This document shows positions 20,934 through 27,299 of a stretch of 61,026 bases of DNA, piece after piece. The position numbers were made by a program, and so were the translations under genes. The notes under the pieces are model-generated. The model was not told where the DNA came from, ran no database searches, and saw only the letters and a list, made by a program, of their open reading frames with translations. How positions within the stretch are numbered: position 1 is the stretch's first letter; every line of letters starts with the position of its first letter. Origin of the DNA: a virus; the IMG/VR virus record IMGVR_UViG_3300042691_012301, positions 1-61,026 of that record; one strand, 5' to 3'.

Positions 20934-21350
20934 TTATAGGTTATTAAAAATTTCTTTAACTTGTTCTAGTGTGTGTCTTTGGATGAAATCCCAGTAGACG
21001 AACTTGTACAGATTTTGAAAATATTTGCGTTTGTAACTTTGAGTGTTGATCGGCTTGTCGATGCCAAGTTCTTTACAAGTCCTTTTATTCGCTTTAGTCT
21101 TAATTTCATCATTTACCTCTTTGTTGATTATGTTATTGTTTCGCAAATATCTAACATTCTTTTCACAAAATCCAAATAAAACTTCAACTATTTCAACATA
21201 TTTTTTATCAACACAGATATAAACAGCCTCAATGTTTTCGTAGAAGTCTTGTTTTGAGCCAATTAACTCTCCGTCCTTCAGTTTAGTTATTGCAACTTGA
21301 CGAAGGCCATACTGAAATGCTGGATCAGAATGGTATGTCTTCGTCTTCAT
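20934..21350 (-). CDS. hypothetical basic protein, 138 residues
   Basis: Starts MKTKTYHSDPAFQYGLRQVAI and is Lys/Asn-rich, with a helical mid-section and an end HTLEQVKEIFNNL. Overlaps the primase-helicase gene by 26 bases, so it is translated with it. Placed between primase-helicase and the DnaA-like gene, it may be a replication accessory, but no motif is recognised. Confidence 0.73.
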   Translation of the reverse strand: MKTKTYHSDPAFQYGLRQVAITKLKDGELIGSKQDFYENIEAVYICVDKKYVEIVEVLFGFCEKNVRYLRNNNIINKEVNDEIKTKANKRTCKELGIDKPINTQSYKRKYFQNLYKFVYWDFIQRHTLEQVKEIFNNL

Positions 21351-23070
21351 ATTCTTGTTGTCTTGTTTCGTATTCGTCTAATAGGATTCCTCTACTATCA
21401 TCACCAACCTCTGCAAACCTTTTTGTCTTCACATCGTAAATGAAAGGAACTTCTCCAACCCGGCCAATGAAGGACCAACGTATCTTTTGAATGTTGATGA
21501 GAGTTTGCCCAGACACATAGTCTCGATATGCAACGAAGCCATTGTCACACTTGTTGAAGAAGTGAGCAGATCCGGCTATGTCGTAAAGAGTAGGCATAAC
21601 ATACACTCCGTTCTCCTTCCTGATCTTTGTAGGGTGTGCAATGACAAATACATGGACTCCGTAACGATCCTTGAATCGTTTAACCTTTGTGAGTGCCTCT
21701 GAGATATACTGTGTCTCACTCATGCCCTTTGGGACTTGGTGTTCTACATAGTTCCAAGGATCTATCACAAGGCAATTGATTCCGTTCCTCTTCACAAGTT
21801 CAGCTGCTTTGTCCAAGATGCCGTCAATGGTAACATCCATCTCGTCAATCTTCATGAAGAAGAAAAACTCTTCCACAAAGTCACGAGCCTTATCCACCTC
21901 CTCTTGAGACATCTTTGCGGTAGGTACAAATGAGAAGAAAGGCTTACCGATAAATATCTCAGCAAGTTCAGAAAAAAGTATCTCTGTAGGTTGCTTTTCT
22001 GGGGAAAACATTGCTATCTTCCACGAATGTTTCGCAGACAATCTGACAAGTAAATTGTTCAGAAAAGTTGACTTTCCTGCGTTAGGTGTTCCTGTGATGA
22101 TGGTGAACTCTGAGCCTCGAAACGAGATGTGTTCATCAAATTGATTAAAACCTGCTTTCAACCCATGAGGAAACCCATTAAGATATATGTCAGATATTTT
22201 CTCCTTCACGTCATTTACTTTCTCAATGCCCTCTATTGGTATTTGATAGGCTTCGGCAACTACCTTCTGAAGAAGTTCTACTCCGTAATTAACTAAGATC
22301 TCGTTAGCGTCCTTACAACCATCGGGTATGTTTACATACCAAATCTTCTCGCGTCCCAATCTTCGTGTTAATTCCTCACGAAGAGAGAGTCCTGCTGAGT
22401 CATTGTCGGTAAAAATGATTACTTTATCCTTGTCCGCAAATGCGTCAATGCAGTTATCTAAATACTTTAGGTTCTGATTTCCCTTCGTTGCCCCATTAGG
22501 AACGCTTACGACAGGGTAAATTTGAGCTTCCTCCAAAGATAGAGCGTCCATTTCACCTTCCACAATTACACACCAATCATAGCCTTCTATGGAGTTCAAG
22601 TTGTATAAAATCAATTCGGCATCCTTAACCATCCGAAAGTTCTTTGCCGCGTCTCTGTACTTGATGTTAACCAGGTCACCACCTCGGAAGTAATTAAAAC
22701 ATATGGCGTTTCTATTCTCTCCGGCTTGAGGGAAGAAACATTCCTCTTCCGTAACTTTAAGTTTTAGCAAAGTGTTGTTGGAGATCCCTCTCTTCTCAAA
22801 CCAAGAGAGGACCTTGTCGCTCACCTTTTGAAGTTTGGATGTAGGGATGAAGTATTCAACCTTGCGGTCGGACTTGTTTACACTCTTACCCATAAACGCT
22901 TCGCAGTTTGGGTAGTGACACTTGTACACACCTAACTCGACATTTACAGATAGACTCTTGTCTTTCTTGTTACTTCTCGTGTCTTTGCAGAACGGACAGT
23001 TTACTTTTTGTTGTGCCGAGGTATCCTTGCAGACAATTCCAAGGGCAGATAATTTTTGGTAGTTGCTCAT
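21325..23070 (-). CDS. bifunctional primase-helicase (TOPRIM primase fused to DnaB-like helicase), 581 residues
   Basis: N-terminal zinc-binding CPFCKD and CHYPNCE motifs, then the TOPRIM core IVEGEMDAL (about residue 165) and FTDNDSAG (about 220). The C-terminal half is a RecA-fold helicase with Walker A GTPNAGKST (about 326-334), LVIDPWN (Walker B region) and a VIAHPTK motif. This is the T7 gp4 layout: it unwinds the fork and primes lagging-strand synthesis. It starts the DNA-replication genes after the winged-helix gene and overlaps it by 4 bases. Confidence 0.93.
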   Translation of the reverse strand: MSNYQKLSALGIVCKDTSAQQKVNCPFCKDTRSNKKDKSLSVNVELGVYKCHYPNCEAFMGKSVNKSDRKVEYFIPTSKLQKVSDKVLSWFEKRGISNNTLLKLKVTEEECFFPQAGENRNAICFNYFRGGDLVNIKYRDAAKNFRMVKDAELILYNLNSIEGYDWCVIVEGEMDALSLEEAQIYPVVSVPNGATKGNQNLKYLDNCIDAFADKDKVIIFTDNDSAGLSLREELTRRLGREKIWYVNIPDGCKDANEILVNYGVELLQKVVAEAYQIPIEGIEKVNDVKEKISDIYLNGFPHGLKAGFNQFDEHISFRGSEFTIITGTPNAGKSTFLNNLLVRLSAKHSWKIAMFSPEKQPTEILFSELAEIFIGKPFFSFVPTAKMSQEEVDKARDFVEEFFFFMKIDEMDVTIDGILDKAAELVKRNGINCLVIDPWNYVEHQVPKGMSETQYISEALTKVKRFKDRYGVHVFVIAHPTKIRKENGVYVMPTLYDIAGSAHFFNKCDNGFVAYRDYVSGQTLINIQKIRWSFIGRVGEVPFIYDVKTKRFAEVGDDSRGILLDEYETRQQEYEDEDIPF

Positions 23071-23801
23071 ATTTTATTGAAAAATCCTGGTTCAGCTTTG
23101 TTTATTTCATCTTGAGTTTTTAAGTGTGTTCCTCCAAAGATGTCTCTCACTTTAATTTTTTCTTCTTGAATCTTATAACCATCCTTAAACCAAACGTGCA
23201 TCTTGAGTCTCCAATTTTTAACTGGAGATCCACTCTTGTCATGCCAATTACCATCGGTGTAGTAATTAAACGCTTTGATGGCCGCATCCTCTCTGTAACC
23301 CTTATCTCTAAAAAACACCTTCACTTCTTCTAACGTAGGTGGCACAAAACTATTTTTCGGTTTTTTTGCCAATGTATCTATATTAGTATTTGTATTAATA
23401 TTAGTATTTGTATTAGTGTGTCTTTGTATAGGCAGACTTTGACCGACATCGGCTTTTGTCGACCTCGGCTCTTCCCTAATGTCGGATATCTCTAATGTCG
23501 GTTCTTCGTAAACAACATGATTCCATCCCTTGAACACTTTTGTCTTAGGGTCAATCACCTTTACGCTAAGGATATACCCCTTCTCTTGAAGTTGTTTAAA
23601 CACTCGGTCAATAGTCCCTTTTGTTTCCATGGTTCTTTCTGGCAAACTCTTTTTGTAAAGCACCCAGTCAGTAGGTAGGCTTAATAGATAAACAAGCAAC
23701 CCCTTCTCTTCGATGGTGATGTTGCAGTCTTGCAACAATTTGTTGCTTAACATGGTGAAATCTCTTTCAGACTTCGCTCTTACAATTTGTCCTGTATTCA
23801 T
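23067..23801 (-). CDS. winged-helix replication protein, 244 residues
   Basis: Starts MNTGQIVRAKSERDFTMLSN. The N-terminal domain has LTEEKGLLVYLL-like (here IEEKGLLVYLLSLP) and KGTIDRVFKQLQEKGYI patterns, a winged helix as in phage replication initiators and plasmid Rep proteins. The middle is a low-complexity Thr/Asn run (HTNTNTNINTNTNIDT). A C-terminal module (LEEVKVFFRDKGYREDAAIKAFNYYTDGNWHDKSG) resembles the C-terminal domain seen in many phage helicase-loading proteins. First gene after the leader at 23802-23900. Confidence 0.78.
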   Translation of the reverse strand: MNTGQIVRAKSERDFTMLSNKLLQDCNITIEEKGLLVYLLSLPTDWVLYKKSLPERTMETKGTIDRVFKQLQEKGYILSVKVIDPKTKVFKGWNHVVYEEPTLEISDIREEPRSTKADVGQSLPIQRHTNTNTNINTNTNIDTLAKKPKNSFVPPTLEEVKVFFRDKGYREDAAIKAFNYYTDGNWHDKSGSPVKNWRLKMHVWFKDGYKIQEEKIKVRDIFGGTHLKTQDEINKAEPGFFNKI

Positions 23802-23900
23802 AATGTGAAAAAAAATGCCCCGAAGAACAGGGAGGTAGAGGACTCACCTATTCAACAGGGCTAGTATTTATTTATTTTGTCGGCCTCTACTCCAACGAAA
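23802..23900 (-). promoter_or_regulatory. leader RNA with competing hairpin and terminator before the replication operon
   Basis: Transcription from the promoter at 23901-23931 should begin near 23893-23897. The RNA then starts GGAGTAGAGG (23893-23884), which pairs with CCTCTACCTCC (23841-23831) to give a 10-bp stem with one bulge around a 42-base loop. Directly after comes a terminator hairpin, CCCTG/CGGGG with a 5-base loop (23832-23818), then eight U (23815-23808), ending six bases before the ATG at 23801. The two structures share two bases, and a second CCCTGTT in the loop could also pair with CGGGG. This is the layout of an attenuator. Confidence 0.6.
23808..23832 (-). terminator. intrinsic terminator immediately before the replication operon start
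   Basis: CCCCG (23818-23822)/CAGGG (23828-23832) stem with AAGAA loop on the plus strand; read leftward it is CCCTG-TTCTT-CGGGG followed by GCA and eight U. It lies six bases before the start codon at 23801, which makes premature termination of the replication operon likely unless relieved. Confidence 0.6.
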
Positions 23901-23931
23901 CAAAGATAATAAAATTACGCTGCTCTCCAAA
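23901..23931 (-). promoter_or_regulatory. exact Bacteroidota-type promoter for the replication operon
   Basis: Leftward TTTG (23931-23928), a 19-base spacer and TATCTTTG (23908-23901): perfect consensus. It overlaps the 3' end of the gene at 23915-24130 and directs a leader of about 95 bases. Confidence 0.75.
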
Positions 23932-24130
23932 CACGAACTCCACCATCCATTGATCGGGCCGTTAGTTCGTAGTTCTTCTTTTTCTTTTGGTAGAAAAGTT
24001 TAGCAAGGTATTTTGATGTTTCTCCAGGAACGAAGAAAGAGTCTCCAACTTCCATATCTGGCAAAACATATTCGGTTTTTCTACCTCTCCCACTTGTGCT
24101 TGGGATTGGTATATTTTTATCTACGTTCAT
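23915..24130 (-). CDS. hypothetical small basic protein, 71 residues
   Basis: Starts MNVDKNIPIPSTSGRGRKTEYVLP and contains a MEVGDSFFVPGETSKYLAKLFYQKKKK segment. The pattern hints at a small nucleic-acid-binding or regulatory domain with a beta-rich front and basic end. It is the first leftward gene from the divergent region at 24131-24266; the replication operon has its own promoter inside its 3' end. Function unknown. Confidence 0.7.
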   Translation of the reverse strand: MNVDKNIPIPSTSGRGRKTEYVLPDMEVGDSFFVPGETSKYLAKLFYQKKKKNYELTARSMDGGVRVWRAA

Positions 24131-24153
24131 TTTTGTTATGTGTTAATTATCGG

Positions 24154-24161
24154 CAAATATA
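24154..24161 (-). promoter_or_regulatory. Bacteroidota-type -7 element, leftward
   Basis: Leftward TATATTTG (24161-24154), 24 bases before the start at 24130; no -33 element at the usual distance, though CAAA lies 12 bases further on inside the palindrome CCAAATTTGG (24173-24182), which could be an operator. Confidence 0.45.
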
Positions 24162-24242
24162 TAATGTTAAAACCAAATTTGGAAAAATATTTTATTAACA
24201 ACAAGGTTAAAAAGTTATTGAAGCGCATTTAAAGATAATTCA

Positions 24243-24250
24243 TACATTTG
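24243..24250 (+). promoter_or_regulatory. Bacteroidota-type -7 element, rightward, before the SSB-like gene
   Basis: TACATTTG, 17 bases before the start at 24267, with ATTG 22 bases upstream. It opens the rightward half of the genome. Confidence 0.55.
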
Positions 24251-24266
24251 TGAAAATTATATAACA

Positions 24267-24605
24267 ATGAACGTAAAAGGAAAAATTAAGTCGGTAGGTA
24301 ACACCGAAAACAAGAGTGCCAAATTTTCTGTAAGAACATTTGTCCTAGAACTAGAGGGTAAGTACCCTGAATTAGTAGAGTTCCAATTGATAAACGACAA
24401 CACACTCCTAATCGAACCATTCTCGGAAGGTGATGAAATCGAAGTTGATTTTAACTTAAAAGGAAGGGAGTACAACGGAAGAGTATATAACTCTCTTCAA
24501 GTTTGGAAAATCACAGGAGAAGCAAAACCAAAAGATGAACCAAAACCAAAAGCAGAAGTTCCGCAGGGAGAGTCCAAGGAGTCCGAGGATGACCTCCCCT
24601 TCTAA
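24267..24605 (+). CDS. SSB-like protein (DUF3127 type), 112 residues
   Basis: OB-fold-like small protein: MNVKGKIKSVGNTENKSAKF...VLELEGKYPELVEFQLINDNT...GDEIEVDFNLKGREYNGRVYNSLQVWKI matches DUF3127, a family of SSB-like proteins common in Bacteroidota. The tail is Pro/Glu-rich and ends DDLPF, the acidic tip by which SSB recruits replication proteins. It probably coats single-stranded DNA at the phage fork. A strong terminator follows at once, so it forms its own unit. Confidence 0.85.
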   Translation: MNVKGKIKSVGNTENKSAKFSVRTFVLELEGKYPELVEFQLINDNTLLIEPFSEGDEIEVDFNLKGREYNGRVYNSLQVWKITGEAKPKDEPKPKAEVPQGESKESEDDLPF

Positions 24606-24618
24606 TACAAAAAGAAAG

Positions 24619-24642
24619 TCCCCCTTATTTAGGGGGATTTTT
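24619..24642 (+). terminator. rho-independent terminator after the SSB-like gene
   Basis: TCCCCCT/AGGGGGA stem (24619-24625 with 24631-24637), TATTT loop and a T-run (24638-24642). It is followed directly by a promoter -7 element at 24644-24651. Confidence 0.85.
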
Positions 24643-24643
24643 G

Positions 24644-24651
24644 TATTTTTG
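24644..24651 (+). promoter_or_regulatory. Bacteroidota-type -7 element
   Basis: TATTTTTG, 16 bases before the start at 24667 and directly after the terminator, so expression can restart here. Confidence 0.5.
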
Positions 24652-24666
24652 GATAAAATTAACTGT

Positions 24667-25020
24667 ATGTTCTTTAAGTCCAAAAAGAAAAGAGAGGAAG
24701 AAGAGGATGAAAAAAAACCGCTTCCTGTTCTTTGCAGTACCACTTGCGTGGTATGGAATAGCGAAGAAGAGATTGAAAGCAACCCCGGACAAGGACTCTA
24801 CGCAGACTTTGTCCCTATCATTTTTGACATAACAAAAGTGGCTGCTATTCAAGCCGATGTAGAATTTCGTAACGATGGTTCAGCATCAATAGGTTCAAGA
24901 ACTTTAGTATATATCACAGGATCAACAGAGCCTCTAATCATAGACGCTCCATATAAATCTTTTGTGGAATATTTTACACTATTAAAATCTAACGAATTCT
25001 ATAATAATGCAAACTATTAA
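24667..25020 (+). CDS. hypothetical protein, 117 residues
   Basis: I start at ATG 24667 (MFFKSKKKREEEEDEKKPL), after the promoter element; longer frames run back into the SSB gene and the terminator and are unlikely. After a charged front comes a beta-rich domain (DFVPIIFDITKVAAIQADVEF...TLVYITGSTEPLIIDAP). It overlaps the metallophosphoesterase gene by 14 bases. Function unknown. Confidence 0.68.
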   Translation: MFFKSKKKREEEEDEKKPLPVLCSTTCVVWNSEEEIESNPGQGLYADFVPIIFDITKVAAIQADVEFRNDGSASIGSRTLVYITGSTEPLIIDAPYKSFVEYFTLLKSNEFYNNANY

Positions 25021-25885
25021 GTACGGCAGAAACATCCTAATCACAGAGTGTGACACAACGGATAAATTTCTTATGATTTCCGATGTTCATTGGGACAACC
25101 CTAAATGCAAAAGAGATACATTAAAAAAACATTTAGACGATGCCGTTAAAGATGGAGCTTGGATTGTTGTTAACGGAGATTTTTTCTGTCTAATGCAAGG
25201 CAAGTACGACCCTCGTAGAAATAAAAAAGATATTCTTCCCGAGCATAATGTACACAATTATCTTGACGCTGTAATTGAAGACGCTGTTGATTGGTGGTCT
25301 CCATACGCAAAATACATTTTGTGGATTGGATACGGAAATCACGAAACGGCAATTATAAAAAACACAGAAACAGATCCTCTCCAAAGATTTGTTGACTTGT
25401 TAAACTACAAGAACAAAACTAGCGTTCAAGTTGGAGGTTATGGTGGTTGGTGGAAGCTTCAAGTTCAACATAAGAAACACGCTACATTTGCTTTCAATGT
25501 GAAGTATTACCATGGATCAGGTGGAGGAGGAGTGGTTACTAAGGGAGTAATTCAGAACAACCGTATGGGAGTTATGATTGCTGGAGCAGACTGCATTTGG
25601 ATGGGACACGTTCACGAGTTGTACCACGTCATTGATGGGCAAGAGTCTTTAGAGCATCACTCAAAGAGAGGTTACTTTATTAAACACAAGTATGTTCACC
25701 ACATCAGAACAGCGGCATATAAAGAGGAATACGGAGTAGGAGACTTTGGATACCACGTTGAAAAGGGAAGACCTCCAAAACCAATCGGTGGTTACATTCT
25801 GTCATTTGATACTGCCTATGAGACAGAAAATGGTAGAGAGGCAATATTGTTGCTCCCTACGTTTACACAAGTACGAGATCACTAA
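25007..25885 (+). CDS. calcineurin-like metallophosphoesterase, 292 residues
   Basis: Motifs of the family occur in order: SDVHW (D26, H28), NGDFF (57-60), GNHE (110-113), YYHG and GHVHE (about 201-205). These bind two metal ions for phosphodiester or phosphomonoester hydrolysis. Phage homologues may act on nucleic acid ends, nucleotides or other substrates; none can be named here. It is followed by a terminator and sits between the SSB-like gene and the packaging genes. Confidence 0.88.
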   Translation: MQTIKYGRNILITECDTTDKFLMISDVHWDNPKCKRDTLKKHLDDAVKDGAWIVVNGDFFCLMQGKYDPRRNKKDILPEHNVHNYLDAVIEDAVDWWSPYAKYILWIGYGNHETAIIKNTETDPLQRFVDLLNYKNKTSVQVGGYGGWWKLQVQHKKHATFAFNVKYYHGSGGGGVVTKGVIQNNRMGVMIAGADCIWMGHVHELYHVIDGQESLEHHSKRGYFIKHKYVHHIRTAAYKEEYGVGDFGYHVEKGRPPKPIGGYILSFDTAYETENGREAILLLPTFTQVRDH

Positions 25886-25888
25886 CAA

Positions 25889-25914
25889 AAAATGGGAACC
25901 GTTGCTCCCATTTT
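25889..25914 (+). terminator. rho-independent terminator after the metallophosphoesterase gene
   Basis: Stem AAAATGGGA/TCCCATTTT (25889-25897 with 25906-25914), 8-base loop. The symmetrical A and T runs could terminate on both strands. It removes any upstream start for the next gene, whose frame is open back to 25892. Confidence 0.75.
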
Positions 25915-25950
25915 CTGCACACAAATAAAGAACACAATAACAAAAATCAA

Positions 25951-25979
25951 GCATCAGAACGATGCTGTACAAAAGTACA
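25951..25979 (+). other. two back-to-back hairpins in the leader of the late operon
   Basis: GCATC-AGAAC-GATGC (25951-25965) is followed without a gap by TGTAC-AAAA-GTACA (25966-25979). They lie 38 bases before the ATG at 26018 and after the terminator at 25889-25914. No host-type promoter is clear here, so these may be part of a late regulatory element. Confidence 0.5.
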
Positions 25980-26017
25980 TCAATTCACGCACAAAAAACA
26001 CACTTAATATTTTCAAA

Positions 26018-26644
26018 ATGAAGTATTTGAATTATTTGCCTGTAGTTATGAAATCAAAGGAGCATCTAGCCGATGGTGTTGATGTTGGAGACACGAGAAT
26101 TCACATGGTAATTAGAACCGCTTCAGAAGAGGCTGACTATTGGACAAACACCGATTGTATTGTTTTTGAAGACTACGGTAAGTGGAAAAAAGGAGACGAA
26201 GTGTTTGTTAAGTACGTTGAAATTAGAGAGGTTTTTGGAGCATATAGTGAAGGTAAAAACAAGCGTATTATTGATGTTGGAGATCAGGAAGTTTTATTAG
26301 TTAGACCCGACCTTGTTTATTTAACAATTAGAGACGGAAAACTTATTCCTCAAGACGGATGGTGTTTAATTAAACAAGTTCCCGAAAAACCTAAAAGTTC
26401 TCTATTGATAATTCCAGAAGCTTTTGAAGAAAAATACAAGGAGTTTGAGTGGGAAGTTGTTGCGGTTGGAGGTTCTTCACCATCACATGAAATACTGTAT
26501 GGAAAAGATGCCGTTCCTGAAGTAGGTTCAATTATTTTAGGGAAAAAGAATTGTGGTATTCCTTTGGAAGCAGGTTTGAATAAGAAGTTAAAAGAAGAAT
26601 ACTATTTAATTAGACACAATGAAATTCTAGCGTATGAAGTTTGA
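26018..26644 (+). CDS. tandem GroES-like (co-chaperonin) protein, 208 residues
   Basis: I start at ATG 26018 (MKYLNYLPVVMKSKEHL), because the frame upstream crosses a terminator. The C-terminal half (from about residue 107) reads LIPQDGWCLIKQVPEK...LLIIPEAFEE...WEVVAVGG...VGSIILGKKNCGI...YYLIRHNEILAYEV, the GroES pattern. The N-terminal half ends KKGDEVFVKYVEI...DQEVLLVRPDLVYLTI, which matches the second half of the same fold. So two GroES-like folds are joined. Like T4 gp31 it could help host GroEL fold the capsid protein. This is inferred from pattern alone. Confidence 0.62.
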   Translation: MKYLNYLPVVMKSKEHLADGVDVGDTRIHMVIRTASEEADYWTNTDCIVFEDYGKWKKGDEVFVKYVEIREVFGAYSEGKNKRIIDVGDQEVLLVRPDLVYLTIRDGKLIPQDGWCLIKQVPEKPKSSLLIIPEAFEEKYKEFEWEVVAVGGSSPSHEILYGKDAVPEVGSIILGKKNCGIPLEAGLNKKLKEEYYLIRHNEILAYEV

Positions 26645-27299
26645 ACATAATGAATTTAACAAACTAAAATACCCAATACACAAGATACCATTAGGCACAC
26701 CTGTGCTTTTTGAGTTTTCAGACTTATCTAAGTTCTCTATAATATTTGCGGCAAACGATTTACCTAAGAAGTTAGATCCAGATATCGTTATGCGATACCT
26801 AATCTATATGTATGACTTAGGTTCTCCGGGTCAAGGTATTCCCGATTTGAAGAGACGAAAAGTTTGGGCGTTGCAATGTTTAAACCTTGAGCCTCCATAC
26901 GATGATGTGATTAAGGATATGCTCAATTGGAAAATTAAAGGAGTAAACAGAAGGGCAATCTATTTCCTTATGTTGATGGGTGGTGAGCAGTATATGGTTT
27001 GGAAGTCTGCTGAAGAAGCACTCTTGCGTTATACAGAATTAGAGATTAAATTAGAGGCTGAAGATGAAGTTGCTCAAGCTAAAATAGTTCAAGCAGAAAA
27101 GACTCGAAGAGAAATTATTAACATGACGATGTCACAAATTGCATCCTCAAAAACAGATTTCTTACAAGGTGAAAAAAGCAAAGAACTTGAAGAGGAGTTG
27201 ACTGAATTTACATTGTTAGATTCTTTAGGCATTAGACCTGAAGAGTATATTCGTGAGTTTGAACAAAAAGGAGATGTATTCCCAGACATAGATGCGTGA
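26634..27299 (+). CDS. hypothetical protein, 221 residues, candidate small terminase
   Basis: Overlaps the GroES-like gene by 11 bases and the large terminase by 8. Helical, with a long charged C-terminal stretch (LEIKLEAEDEVAQAKIVQAEKTRREI) that looks like a coiled coil. Small terminases often lie directly before the large subunit and are helical oligomers, so that role is a reasonable guess from context. The N-terminal part (KLKYPIHKIPLGTPVLFEF) is not the usual helix-turn-helix. Confidence 0.55.
   Translation: MKFEHNEFNKLKYPIHKIPLGTPVLFEFSDLSKFSIIFAANDLPKKLDPDIVMRYLIYMYDLGSPGQGIPDLKRRKVWALQCLNLEPPYDDVIKDMLNWKIKGVNRRAIYFLMLMGGEQYMVWKSAEEALLRYTELEIKLEAEDEVAQAKIVQAEKTRREIINMTMSQIASSKTDFLQGEKSKELEEELTEFTLLDSLGIRPEEYIREFEQKGDVFPDIDA

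Noticed and set aside
24535-24666. A longer version of the gene at 24667 starting inside the SSB-like gene.
   Set aside because: It runs through the SSB tail, a strong terminator and a promoter element; the ATG at 24667 fits better.
25892-26017. An upstream extension of the GroES-like gene starting at 25892.
   Set aside because: It would cross a strong terminator hairpin (25889-25914) and two hairpins; the ATG at 26018 gives a normal protein start.
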